Below are positions 1-7,520 of a stretch of 64,000 nt of DNA, one piece after another. The position numbers were made by a program, and so were the translations under genes. Source of the DNA: an uncultured Ruminococcus sp. (GTDB taxonomy: Bacteria; Bacillota; Clostridia; Oscillospirales; Ruminococcaceae); NCBI GenBank assembly GCA_900545345.1, contig UQYQ01000011.1, forward strand, positions 1 through 64,000. The letters run 5' to 3'. Positions within the stretch are counted from its first letter, which is position 1, and every line of letters begins with the position of its first letter. The notes beneath the pieces are model-generated. The model was not told the origin of the DNA, searched no databases, and was given only the letters and a program-made list of their open reading frames with translations.

Positions 1-747
1 CCGCTGAGATATCGTGGGTATTACTATGACAGCGATACTAACCTTTACTATTTGCAGAGTAGGTATTATGACAGTAATATTGGTAGGTTTATTAGTGCGG
101 ATGATGGACAGATGTTGTTTGAAAATCCAGTAAGAGTAAATCTATTTAGTTATTGCTATAACAATTATATCAATTATATTGATTTTACTGGTTATAAATG
201 TTTAAAGGCAAAAGAAGTTTATGATCTAAGAAGAGAAACATGGCTTTGCAAGCAACTTTTAAAACTCAAAATAAATTTTGAACTTGACAAAAAATACTAC
301 ATTGCAAATAAAAGCCGTTTAGGAGTTAAAATTAAAGTCTACTTAGTAGCTTCTTATAGTACAAATAAGTTAGGATTGTTATCAATAAGTGAAAAAGATT
401 TATCAATATCATTTCATGGAATATCTTTAGGAGTAGGATGGGGAAGAGTTTCGGCTTCAATTAGTTCAAATGTTAAAAATCATAGTGTAAGAGCTTTATT
501 TCAAAAAAGTTTTTCAAAAGAAACTAAAGCTATATCGATAAGTTATAATTCAAAAAAAGTAGATGGTTTAAAGATAGCTATGGTTGTTAGCTTATCTATT
601 AATAATTTAAGTAAGCTTGCAGCAAAAGCTATAATTGCCGGTGCAATAGTTGCTACTCCTGAATTGGTTGGTGTACTAACATCTGTAGGTTCGGGGTGGT
701 CTGCAACAGCATTATTTAATTCAATTCAAAAAGCATGTGGATATTAG
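1..747 (+). CDS. Rhs/YD-repeat toxin C-terminal tip 1 (5' end outside window)
   Basis: The frame is open from base 1, so the gene begins left of the window. Its first residues are the conserved end of an Rhs core (LRYRGYYYDSD, YYLQSRYYD, IGRFISADD, then NLFSYCYNN), the point after which Rhs proteins carry a variable toxin. The remaining roughly 200 residues match no family I recognise. They are basic and Ser/Lys-rich, with one hydrophobic stretch near the C-terminus (AIIAGAIVATPELVGVL), which could be a membrane-active segment (inference). This is the only tip in the array that may still be joined to an intact upstream rhs gene. The AGGAGG site of the next gene starts within its stop codon, so the two are translationally linked as a toxin-immunity pair. 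Confidence 0.75.
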   Translation, partial: PLRYRGYYYDSDTNLYYLQSRYYDSNIGRFISADDGQMLFENPVRVNLFSYCYNNYINYIDFTGYKCLKAKEVYDLRRETWLCKQLLKLKINFELDKKYYIANKSRLGVKIKVYLVASYSTNKLGLLSISEKDLSISFHGISLGVGWGRVSASISSNVKNHSVRALFQKSFSKETKAISISYNSKKVDGLKIAMVVSLSINNLSKLAAKAIIAGAIVATPELVGVLTSVGSGWSATALFNSIQKACGY

Positions 748-757
748 GAGGCATTTT

Positions 758-1270
758 ATGAAAATAAAACGTAAAAATAAAGCTGGACTATGTATATTTT
801 TGATATTAGTATTATTAAGTGTTTTAGTTTTTGCTCTTTGGGTAAGTGATAATTATTATGATTCAGCTAGAGAATCTGTTGAAGCTTCAGATATGGGAGA
901 TATTCAAGATTATAATACATCAAAAGTTGATGAAGAACTTTTATGTATAAATTTAGAAAAATCTGCAATATATGTGTATAAATCTAATGGCGATATTCAA
1001 GTTGCACAAATGTTGTTAAAAAAGAAAAATGGCAGATTAAAATATAAAAGCGTTGCTTCAATACATTCTTATGGTGATGAGGATTTTAAGAATAATATAA
1101 ACGAACATTATGATGAAATTGAAATAAAATCAAATGTTAATGTTTATGAACAAATTACTTTATATTCGGATGAGATAAATTATAAAAATCAAAAATATGA
1201 TTATAAGGTATTTTCAACTAGCCTAAATGGAGTTGAACAAAAGTTTGTTATTACTTTCAATGAAAGGTGA
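758..1270 (+). CDS. Putative membrane-anchored immunity protein for tip 1
   Basis: A 170-residue protein, placed as immunity partner by position: it starts 10 bases after the tip 1 stop. The ATG at 758 is chosen over an upstream start because AGGAGG lies at 746-751. The N-terminus is short and basic (MKIKRKNKAG), followed by one transmembrane helix (about residues 11-30) and a hydrophilic domain rich in Asp, Glu, Lys and Tyr predicted to lie outside the membrane. No named family is recognised. A plain membrane-anchored accessory protein is the alternative. Confidence 0.6.
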   Translation: MKIKRKNKAGLCIFLILVLLSVLVFALWVSDNYYDSARESVEASDMGDIQDYNTSKVDEELLCINLEKSAIYVYKSNGDIQVAQMLLKKKNGRLKYKSVASIHSYGDEDFKNNINEHYDEIEIKSNVNVYEQITLYSDEINYKNQKYDYKVFSTSLNGVEQKFVITFNER

Positions 1271-1380
1271 TGTATAGTTTTATCCTTAATGATTTTAAAT
1301 ATTTAAGTATCATTTCATTTTATAAAATATTATTTTAATTGAAAAGATTAGCAATATTTAATGGATTTTAGGAGAATATT

Positions 1381-1776
1381 ATGAGATGTATTAATCAAAA
1401 ACATTTAAATAACAAAAACTATTTTCGTATAATTGATAAACTGTTTAAATTATGTGATCAAATACTTATTTATTATGAAAGTATATACTATGAAGATATT
1501 AAAAAACTCTTGCTAAAATCCGCAGATAATACAGATGTCTTATCAACTCAGTATACTAATTATGGATTTGAAAAAAGTGAGTCATTTCAATTTGATTACA
1601 ATGCTTTTATGTTATTAAAAAATATCAATACTCTTTATGATTTATATGATTTATGATTTATATGGAATAGGAGAAATATGCTTCTATAAAATGGTATAGA
1701 ATATGCTGAATCTTCTCCATGTAACAACACTTCTTTTTATGTATTAGATTGTAAAGAGTTTGAGAATTTGTTTTAA
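1381..1776 (+). pseudogene. Decayed orphan immunity-like gene
   Basis: An ATG at 1381 after AGGAG opens a 91-codon frame ending at 1656. Its last codons read YDLYDL because of a 16-base slippage duplication (units of GATTTAT around 1635-1660). Without the duplication the frame would run on through GIGEICFYK. A one-base loss in the A-run near 1688 then shifts it again, and the remaining coding-like stretch (NGIEYAESSPCNN, then LDCKEFENLF) ends at 1776. The two shifts together (+16 and -1) restore frame, so the ancestor was probably a single protein of about 125-130 residues. Function is unknown; its place between two Rhs tips suggests an immunity gene whose toxin is lost. If an annotation tool calls it, it will probably show only 1381-1656. 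Confidence 0.45.
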
Positions 1777-2882
1777 TTTGGTATGGTATTACAAACTTTA
1801 ATTACTACTGGAACGGCGACAAGCTGACGGCACAGACAAACGGAGATAATAACAAATGGTACTTCCGCTATGACGGAGATACACCGATAAGCTTTGAATT
1901 TAACGGCAAAGAGTACTATTATGTAACAAATCTTCAGGGCGACATAATTGCTATACTTGACAGCAATGGCACTTGCGTTGCGGAATACACCTATGATGCA
2001 TGGGGTAATTATACTATTGTAACTAATAAGGATAGTATTGCTAATATAAATCCGCTGAGATATAGGGGGTATTATTACGATAGCGATACTAATCTTTACT
2101 ATTTGCAGAGTAGGTATTATGATCCACATATTGGACGATTTATTAGCTCTGATGATGCTAGCATGTCATTAAATGAAGTATACAATTTGTTTGCTTATTG
2201 TGATAATAATCCGGTAATGTTTTGTGATTATTCTGGATATAAATGGATAACCAAGTTAAGTGAATATAAAAAAAGATGGTATAGTAGTAAAAAAATATAT
2301 AAAAGGATAAAAGAAAATTACAATAAAAATAAAAAGTTATTTAAAAACTATTATAAATTAGCAATTTATGGTCAAGGTACTTCACCAGTTAAATCAATGC
2401 GATATGGTGATTATAATATAAGTTATAATGGTTGTGAGTTAGTGGCAGTTTATAATGTAATGAGATTTATAAATAAAAAACAAAATTTTGCACAAATCAT
2501 TTTAGAATTCGAAATTAATCATATGTATTATTTCTTTAATTCAGGAAAATATGGAACTGATCCAGAAGATTTAAAGAAATATTTTAGGGCACATAATGTT
2601 GATTTTGGTTACGCAACTAGACTAGACATGTTTATTAAAAATATAATTTCAAAGAAAAATAAATGTGGAATTTTTTCTTTTTGGAACAACGAATGTAAAG
2701 AGCATCCATTTGATTTTGTTTCTGGTGGGTTACATACAGTTGCTTATGATTATGATGCTAAAACTAAGAAAATAACAACATTTAATTTATATAACAGTGA
2801 TACAAAAGTAAGATATTTTACAATTAATCAACTAAAAAATTATATACTAAAACATTATTTTATAATTGGATATTGGTTTTAA
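1764..2882 (+). CDS. Displaced Rhs tip 2 with C39/papain-like cysteine peptidase toxin
   Basis: An open frame without a normal start: from 1764 the first ATG/GTG/TTG codon is TTG at 2103, already inside the conserved core end. Bases 1797-2155 encode Rhs core (NYYWNGDKLTAQTNGDNNKW, NLQGDIIAILDS, AEYTYDAWGN, PLRYRGYYYDSD, IGRFISSDD). The tip, numbered from 2103, has NGCELVAVYN with Cys111, GGLHTVAYDYD with His211 and FNLYNSD with Asn228/Asn231. This Cys-His-Asn order and spacing fit a papain-fold peptidase of the C39-like type, so the toxin is probably a protease or transglutaminase-like enzyme (inference from motifs). An immunity-like gene follows directly. It is probably silent unless recombined onto an intact rhs gene. 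Confidence 0.65.
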   Translation, partial: EFVLIWYGITNFNYYWNGDKLTAQTNGDNNKWYFRYDGDTPISFEFNGKEYYYVTNLQGDIIAILDSNGTCVAEYTYDAWGNYTIVTNKDSIANINPLRYRGYYYDSDTNLYYLQSRYYDPHIGRFISSDDASMSLNEVYNLFAYCDNNPVMFCDYSGYKWITKLSEYKKRWYSSKKIYKRIKENYNKNKKLFKNYYKLAIYGQGTSPVKSMRYGDYNISYNGCELVAVYNVMRFINKKQNFAQIILEFEINHMYYFFNSGKYGTDPEDLKKYFRAHNVDFGYATRLDMFIKNIISKKNKCGIFSFWNNECKEHPFDFVSGGLHTVAYDYDAKTKKITTFNLYNSDTKVRYFTINQLKNYILKHYFIIGYWF

Positions 2883-2897
2883 ATGGAGGAGTATTGT

Positions 2898-3335
2898 ATG
2901 AAAATAAAAAAATTAATTTTAATGTTTATAGTTGTCACAATTTTTTTAGCCATAATATTTGGAATTCATATTCATCTCAAATCAGAAAGGCTTTATGAGA
3001 AGTATGTTAGTAATGGTGATAAGTGGATATGTAATGATCCAAAGATTGAGTTGACATATTATACGGATAAAGAAATTAAGGCAAATACATATTGTGATAT
3101 AACTTTAGCCAAAATCGAAGGCATTGATGAAGAAATCAAAATTTCTAATGTTGATGGTCATTCAAAGAATTGGAATTTCTTCTATATGAATAATGATTCT
3201 GAATCTATATTGTCAGGAGAATATGAAGTTAAAGATGAAAATACACTAGTGATACATGTGTTTGATGACAGTCCTTCAATTATTGCTGAGCCAGGTTCTG
3301 ATTTGATATTTAAAAAGGTTAAAAGTAAAAATTAA
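2898..3335 (+). CDS. Putative membrane-anchored immunity protein for tip 2
   Basis: A 145-residue protein directly after the C39-like tip. ATG 2898 is preferred because GGAGG (2885-2891 region) sits 8 bases before it; an ATG at 2883 lies inside that ribosome site. There is one N-terminal transmembrane helix (about residues 5-23, LILMFIVVTIFLAIIFGI), then an outward domain of alternating beta-like segments with a lipocalin-like feel (TYYTDKEIKANTYCDITLAKIEG). No family is recognised. The outside location of the predicted domain fits neutralising a protease toxin at or outside the membrane (inference). Confidence 0.6.
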   Translation: MKIKKLILMFIVVTIFLAIIFGIHIHLKSERLYEKYVSNGDKWICNDPKIELTYYTDKEIKANTYCDITLAKIEGIDEEIKISNVDGHSKNWNFFYMNNDSESILSGEYEVKDENTLVIHVFDDSPSIIAEPGSDLIFKKVKSKN

Positions 3336-4121
3336 TATATTATTTTTACAGGCAACTGTGTTGCTGAATACAGCTATGACGCATGGGGTAATTGTACTAT
3401 TGTAACTAATAAGGATAGTATTGCTAATATTAATCCGCTTAGATATAGGGGTTACTACTTTGACAGTGATACTGGGCTGTATTATTTGCAGAGCCGTTAC
3501 TATGATGCGGGTATCGGTAGGTTTGTTAATGCGGATGAGCAGATTAACGAAGAAATTTTAGGTGCTAATTTATATGCATATTGTGAAAATTGTCCTACTA
3601 TTTGTGCTGACTATGATGGACATGTTTCGACATATGTTATATATTATAAAAATAATAAACAAGGTAAAAAAGGTTTTGATAAACAAGTTAAAGGTTCACC
3701 ATATTTCAATACGAAAAGCAAAAATGTAAAGTGTGTTGGTGTTAGAACTGTTGCAGATTTTATACGTGCTTGGAACAATATGCCGCTTGGCGTGGATAAA
3801 GTGTTTTTATATTTGCATGGAGATCCTGGTAGATTAAATTTTTCTGATTCAAGTATGTATGTAACAAAAAACAAAAAATCAAAATACACATTTAGGTCTT
3901 TAAATTCTATATATATATAAGATTATGTTGTTTTGTTAAGTTGTTATGGCTTTTCTGGAAAAAGTTCAGTAGCAAAAGAGCTATATTACAAAACTAATTC
4001 TATTATTTTTGCATGTACAGGTGGAGTATCGTATAGTCGTTCTATTTTCAAATATGCAAGAAGCAGTTTAAAAAGTCCGGGCAATTTTTATCAAATAAAA
4101 TTTTATCCTAATGGTTCATAA
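3336..4121 (+). pseudogene. Displaced Rhs tip 3, caspase-like fold, interrupted by in-frame stop
   Basis: Rhs core resumes at about 3348 (TGNCVAEYSYDAWGN) in the same frame as the preceding gene, only 12 bases after its TAA. The core end runs to about 3540, then a short tip begins. LYLHGDPGRLNF (His111 counting from TTG 3486) and, after an in-frame TAA at 3918-3920, DYVVLLSCYGFSGKSSVAKEL (Cys codon at 3942) and ACTGGVSYSRS resemble the His...Cys dyad of caspase-like CHAT/DUF4347-type domains. The stop lies in a TA-repeat (about 3907-3919); a single T-to-A change (TAA to AAA) would restore the full domain. No start codon precedes the core. Family assignment is tentative. Confidence 0.55.
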
Positions 4122-4190
4122 AAAAGTGTAGAATATAATTTGGGAAATATGAGCTTTAAAGTAACATTAAAAAAATAGTTGGTGAATTCT

Positions 4191-4724
4191 ATGGAGAGAA
4201 AACAAATTGTAAAATTAATAGCTATAATTTTAATGATGTTTGTTTCATTAAATATAGTTAGAACTATTTATATTGAGATTATATCACACAAAATATCTAA
4301 TGAAACATCAGGTGATACTACAGATCATTTTTCAAAAATAAAAAGTATAACAGAAGATTATGGATATTCTATGAGCTATACTGAACCTTTTGATGGTGCG
4401 GGGACTTATGAAGAAGCATATAAGTTTAAATCTGATAATTTTGAATTTAGTGTATGTGTTGCTAATTGGTATGATGCAGTAGAGGAATTCCATGTTTATT
4501 TTGATGATAGCGATTACATAGATTATAAAGTAATACTGAAAGTTTTTAATTCTATTTCTGCTTGCAATGTTTCAAAGTATAGAATTGAAAGATGCCATAA
4601 AAGTGTTCAGAGAGGTAAGGATTACGATAAGAACCTGATTTGGTTTAGTGATAAATGTAGCATTTACGGTTCATCGGAGAATAATTCTATATGTATTACT
4701 GGAGTACCAGGCTTTGGTTTTTAA
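4191..4724 (+). CDS. Putative membrane-anchored immunity protein for tip 3
   Basis: A 177-residue protein beginning MERKQIVKLIAI. The ATG at 4191 has a weak GGTGA site 6 bases upstream; TTG 4179 and GTG 4182 are possible alternatives. It has one N-terminal transmembrane helix (about residues 6-25) followed by an acidic, Tyr-rich outward domain (FDGAGTYEEAYKF, VANWYDAVEEFHVYFDD). No family is recognised. It lies 70 bases after the broken tip 3 and just before the core remnant of tip 4, so it is most simply the immunity partner of tip 3. Confidence 0.55.
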   Translation: MERKQIVKLIAIILMMFVSLNIVRTIYIEIISHKISNETSGDTTDHFSKIKSITEDYGYSMSYTEPFDGAGTYEEAYKFKSDNFEFSVCVANWYDAVEEFHVYFDDSDYIDYKVILKVFNSISACNVSKYRIERCHKSVQRGKDYDKNLIWFSDKCSIYGSSENNSICITGVPGFGF

Positions 4725-4742
4725 TAATCATGATTACTCAAT

Positions 4743-4949
4743 AGAGACAGTAACGAAAGTGCAGAATACACCTATGACGCATGGGGCAACTGCACGGTAG
4801 AAAAGGATACGAACACTATTGCTTATATAAATCCGCTTAGATATAGGGGGTACTACTTTGACAGTGATAATAATCTTTACTATTTGCAGAGCCGTTACTA
4901 TGATGCTAATATTGGTAGGTTATTAATAGTGATGATGTATAGATGTTGA
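4743..4949 (+). pseudogene. Rhs core remnant 4, toxin tip deleted
   Basis: Bases 4743-4949 encode DSNESAEYTYDAWGN, INPLRYRGYYFDSD, YYLQSRYYDANIGR and then lose frame. Compared with tip 1 the GGTAGGTTTATTAGTGCGG segment has lost a T (reads GGTAGGTTATTAATAG), giving ATGATG then a TGA stop at 4947-4949. No toxin tip follows; the next gene starts about 30 bases later. This is a toxin-less scar of a former cassette. Its left junction lies at the same point of the core as that of tip 3. Confidence 0.7.
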
Positions 4950-4980
4950 GTAGTAAAAAATTAGGGTGGTATGTTTTAGT

Positions 4981-5391
4981 ATGATTGACAGAAATAAGTT
5001 TTATAAAGAGAAATTTAAAGTATTAATTATTATAATTGGAATTATTATGTGTTTATATAATATTTTCCTTTTCGTATTTCCTAGGGTACATATTGAAAAC
5101 AATAAAAATGCAGTTGTTATTTTTTATAACACTTCAGAATTAAATCAAAGCGATTCAAAAAAGATATATAATATTTTATCTGGACAGGCACTTGTGCCTT
5201 TGGGTGATGAATATTTTTGCGAAAACAGTGTTTGTATTAAGTTTGGTGAACAAGAATTTTGGTTAGATTTTATGGGAGATAATGTTGTTTATTATAAGAA
5301 CAAAGAAAAGTTCATATATTTATCTAAAATACAAAATATAAGATTGCATAGCATACTTAAGAAATACGGTATATATTTTCCTGCTATTTAA
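4981..5391 (+). CDS. Orphan immunity-like membrane protein (cassette 4)
   Basis: A 136-residue protein (MIDRNKFYKEKFKVL...). ATG 4981 follows AGGGTGG at 4963-4969; GTG 4966 in the same frame is an alternative. One transmembrane helix (about residues 12-32, VLIIIIGIIMCLYNIFLFVF) precedes a small outward domain (NAVVIFYNTSELNQSDSKK, CIKFGEQEFWLDFMGD). No family is recognised. It has the same architecture as the other immunity candidates here, but its toxin has been deleted, so it could only protect against a toxin delivered by another cell (inference). Confidence 0.5.
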   Translation: MIDRNKFYKEKFKVLIIIIGIIMCLYNIFLFVFPRVHIENNKNAVVIFYNTSELNQSDSKKIYNILSGQALVPLGDEYFCENSVCIKFGEQEFWLDFMGDNVVYYKNKEKFIYLSKIQNIRLHSILKKYGIYFPAI

Positions 5392-5422
5392 TGACTGGGA
5401 TTGACCGAAACAGCACAGACAA

Positions 5423-6400
5423 ATGGAGATAACAATAAATGGTACTTCCGCTACAGCGGAGAGACACCTATCGGCTTTGAATACAACAACGAGCAGTTAT
5501 TACTATGTAACTAACCTACAGGGCGACATAATTGCTATACTTGACAGTACAGGCAACTGTGTTGCGGAATACAGCTATGACGCATGGGGCAACTGCACGG
5601 TAGAAAAGGATACGAATACTATTGCTTATATAAATCCGCTTAGATATCGTGGATATTATTACGATAGTGATACTGAAATGTATTATCTTCAATCCAGGTA
5701 TTATGACAGTAAAATTGGCAGATTTATTAATGCGGATGATTTAAATGTTTTAATATCATTGGATGGATTCGATAAAAAAGTTTTAGGATTGAATTTATTT
5801 TCATATGCAAATAATAATCCGATTTCAAATAGAGATTCACTTGGATTTGTTGCTGTTGTTGATGATTTAACATTAGCTTGTATTGCATGTATATTAGCGA
5901 TAGCAGGTGTATCTAGTTATACGGTTACTAGAAGCGGTAGTGTTTCATGGAGCGGAGGAACAATAAGTAATTCAAGGCAAATTGATATTGCTTCATCTAC
6001 AACGGTTACAGTTAGAACTAAAGCAACGCCTATTAGCGATGCCTTAATAAGATCGCAAAGAATTACTAGAGAAAAGGTCAATAAGGCTGATTATCTATTA
6101 GCAACTGTAGTCTATTACGGCAGTGATAAAAGAGGCTGTAGTCGAAATTATATTCCAATTTATCCAATTACAAGGTCAGCAGCAATAAAGGCATTAAAGA
6201 AAAAAAAATCGATTTTCACTAAATTTTCTCATATGGCAAAAGGTGTGGCTCAAAATGCCGGAAATGGTAAAACAATACATCATACGGCCAAAAAGTCGGG
6301 TTTTTTTTCACATTATCATCCGGCGAAAACGGTGAAAGCTAAAAACGGTAAAAGCAAATCAGTAAAAAAGGACGGACACGCATTTTATCTTGGTAAATAA
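5423..6400 (+). CDS. Displaced Rhs tip 5 with His-rich C-terminus, 5' frameshift
   Basis: Rhs core homology starts at about 5402 (LTETAQTNGDNNKWYFRYSG) in one frame and moves to the frame of this gene at about 5496, where four bases (CAGT) are extra relative to tip 2. The ATG at 5423 is therefore accidental and its first 24 residues are out-of-frame core. From SYYYVTNLQGDIIAIL on, the core is intact to about 5745. The tip has a hydrophobic segment (LACIACILAIAGVSSYTV) and a basic C-terminus with clustered histidines: SHMAKGVAQ, TIHHTAKKSG, FSHYHPAKTV and a final GHAFYLG. The HYHP...HAFY pattern suggests a metal-dependent nuclease-like tip, but I cannot name the family. Two downstream genes are its likely partners. 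Confidence 0.55.
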   Translation: MEITINGTSATAERHLSALNTTTSSYYYVTNLQGDIIAILDSTGNCVAEYSYDAWGNCTVEKDTNTIAYINPLRYRGYYYDSDTEMYYLQSRYYDSKIGRFINADDLNVLISLDGFDKKVLGLNLFSYANNNPISNRDSLGFVAVVDDLTLACIACILAIAGVSSYTVTRSGSVSWSGGTISNSRQIDIASSTTVTVRTKATPISDALIRSQRITREKVNKADYLLATVVYYGSDKRGCSRNYIPIYPITRSAAIKALKKKKSIFTKFSHMAKGVAQNAGNGKTIHHTAKKSGFFSHYHPAKTVKAKNGKSKSVKKDGHAFYLGK

Positions 6401-6413
6401 GGAGATCAAAAGT

Positions 6414-6926
6414 ATGAATATATTAATTGAATATACGGATGTAATTGACAAATCAAGACAATTTTTAGAGTATGCACTAAAAAAATCATCTCAATTTGCT
6501 TGCCATTATTATTTATCATTAGAAGGATCTTATAATAATAAGGACAGATATCCTGAAAGCTATTATTGTGAATTATTGCCTGATTTATATAATGAAATAA
6601 AAAAAGGCGATAGTTGTTTTGGCGCTCATGGACCGAGTAAATATGAAAGTATCGGAGTTTATAATACTACTGACAAGGTAAAAAAGTTTGTTTTAGAACA
6701 GAATAACAAGTACCCTATTATGTTAGAGGATGAAGATGAAACACCGGAGGAGTTCTATTTTTTCAAAGATAAAAGGATATGGATAATAATTTATCATGAA
6801 GATCAGATAATGCATATGTTCAATTGTGATGATGAAGATTTAGCATTTTTAGATAAACACAGTATTGAATATTTTGCAGAAGATTTTTATATTGATGTTA
6901 GACTTCCGAAAGAAAAGCGTAAATAG
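6414..6926 (+). CDS. Putative cytoplasmic immunity protein for tip 5
   Basis: A 170-residue soluble acidic protein. ATG 6414 follows AAGGAG (6399-6404), 13 bases after the tip 5 stop. Unlike the four earlier partners it has no transmembrane segment, and it is rich in Asp, Glu and aromatic residues (EDEDETPEEFYFFKDKRIWIIIYHEDQ). This is the usual profile of a cytoplasmic inhibitor that mimics nucleic acid or caps a basic toxin. It suits the strongly basic C-terminus of tip 5 (inference). No named Imm family is recognised. Confidence 0.6.
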   Translation: MNILIEYTDVIDKSRQFLEYALKKSSQFACHYYLSLEGSYNNKDRYPESYYCELLPDLYNEIKKGDSCFGAHGPSKYESIGVYNTTDKVKKFVLEQNNKYPIMLEDEDETPEEFYFFKDKRIWIIIYHEDQIMHMFNCDDEDLAFLDKHSIEYFAEDFYIDVRLPKEKRK

Positions 6927-6929
6927 TAA

Positions 6930-7520
6930 ATGATAAAAACAGAAAGGTTGTTTCGAGCAATGAACGAAGATTTACATTTAGAAAAAGCGGAAGAGTTTTT
7001 TGAAAAGAATAATAATAATCTGTACCTTTTTTCTGTAGAATCTTTATACACAGTAGAAAATCCAGATATTGTAGAAATTTCTATGCAGAGAATGCTGAAT
7101 GATAATATATCTCAAGAGGATTTTATATTTGCCGAAAATAAGATAATATCATTTTTTGAGTATTTATATATTAAAAGTGAGAAAACATATTGTTGTTATT
7201 CAACGATTCTTGATGACAAAACTTTTAAAAAGAAAAATAAAAAAGTCAAAGAAATAGGTGCATTTACAGAATACATTTCAGCTGATATTGATAAGGAAAT
7301 AGAGATTAAAGATATTAATGCTTTAAGAGGATATTTACTGATTGGAATAAGATTCGGAACAGTATTTTTCAGATTTGAAGGCATTGATATAGAAGCGGAA
7401 ATTGACAATTGTCAGAGCTTTTTTGTGAAGTTTAATAATAATGACATCAAAGACGAGCTTATATCAGCGGCTAATAAATTAGGAATTAATTCTGATAAGT
7501 TGAATTGTGATGTTATTTAA
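6930..7520 (+). CDS. Hypothetical protein, possible second immunity protein of cassette 5
   Basis: A 196-residue soluble protein starting 3 bases after the previous stop, so almost certainly co-transcribed. The ATG at 6930 has no clear ribosome site and may rely on coupling; ATG 6960 (MNEDLHLEKAEEF) with a distant GAAAGG is an alternative. It is acidic and Asn-rich, with no signal or transmembrane segment (EEFFEKNNNNLYLFSVESL, GYLLIGIRFGTVFFRFEGID). No family is recognised. It is the last gene of the island. Confidence 0.5.
   Translation: MIKTERLFRAMNEDLHLEKAEEFFEKNNNNLYLFSVESLYTVENPDIVEISMQRMLNDNISQEDFIFAENKIISFFEYLYIKSEKTYCCYSTILDDKTFKKKNKKVKEIGAFTEYISADIDKEIEIKDINALRGYLLIGIRFGTVFFRFEGIDIEAEIDNCQSFFVKFNNNDIKDELISAANKLGINSDKLNCDVI

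Larger units (their letters stand above)
1..5745 (+). repeat. Five diverged copies of the Rhs core end
   Basis: DNA copies of the segment coding PLRYRGYYYDSD...LQSRYYD...IGRF lie at about 1-110, 2050-2155, 3433-3540, 4829-4925 and 5634-5745. Longer upstream core is kept at 1797-2155 and 5402-5745; shorter at 3348-3540 and 4743-4949. The copies are closely similar, partly at synonymous sites only, and could recombine with each other. Confidence 0.8.

Noticed and set aside
1773..2129. Minus-strand ORF of 118 codons over the Rhs core
   Set aside because: It is the reverse reading of conserved Rhs core DNA and lacks a ribosome site.
5423..5494. ATG 5423 as a true start for tip 5
   Set aside because: Its first 24 codons are the Rhs core sequence read in the wrong frame; the core frame joins only at about 5496.
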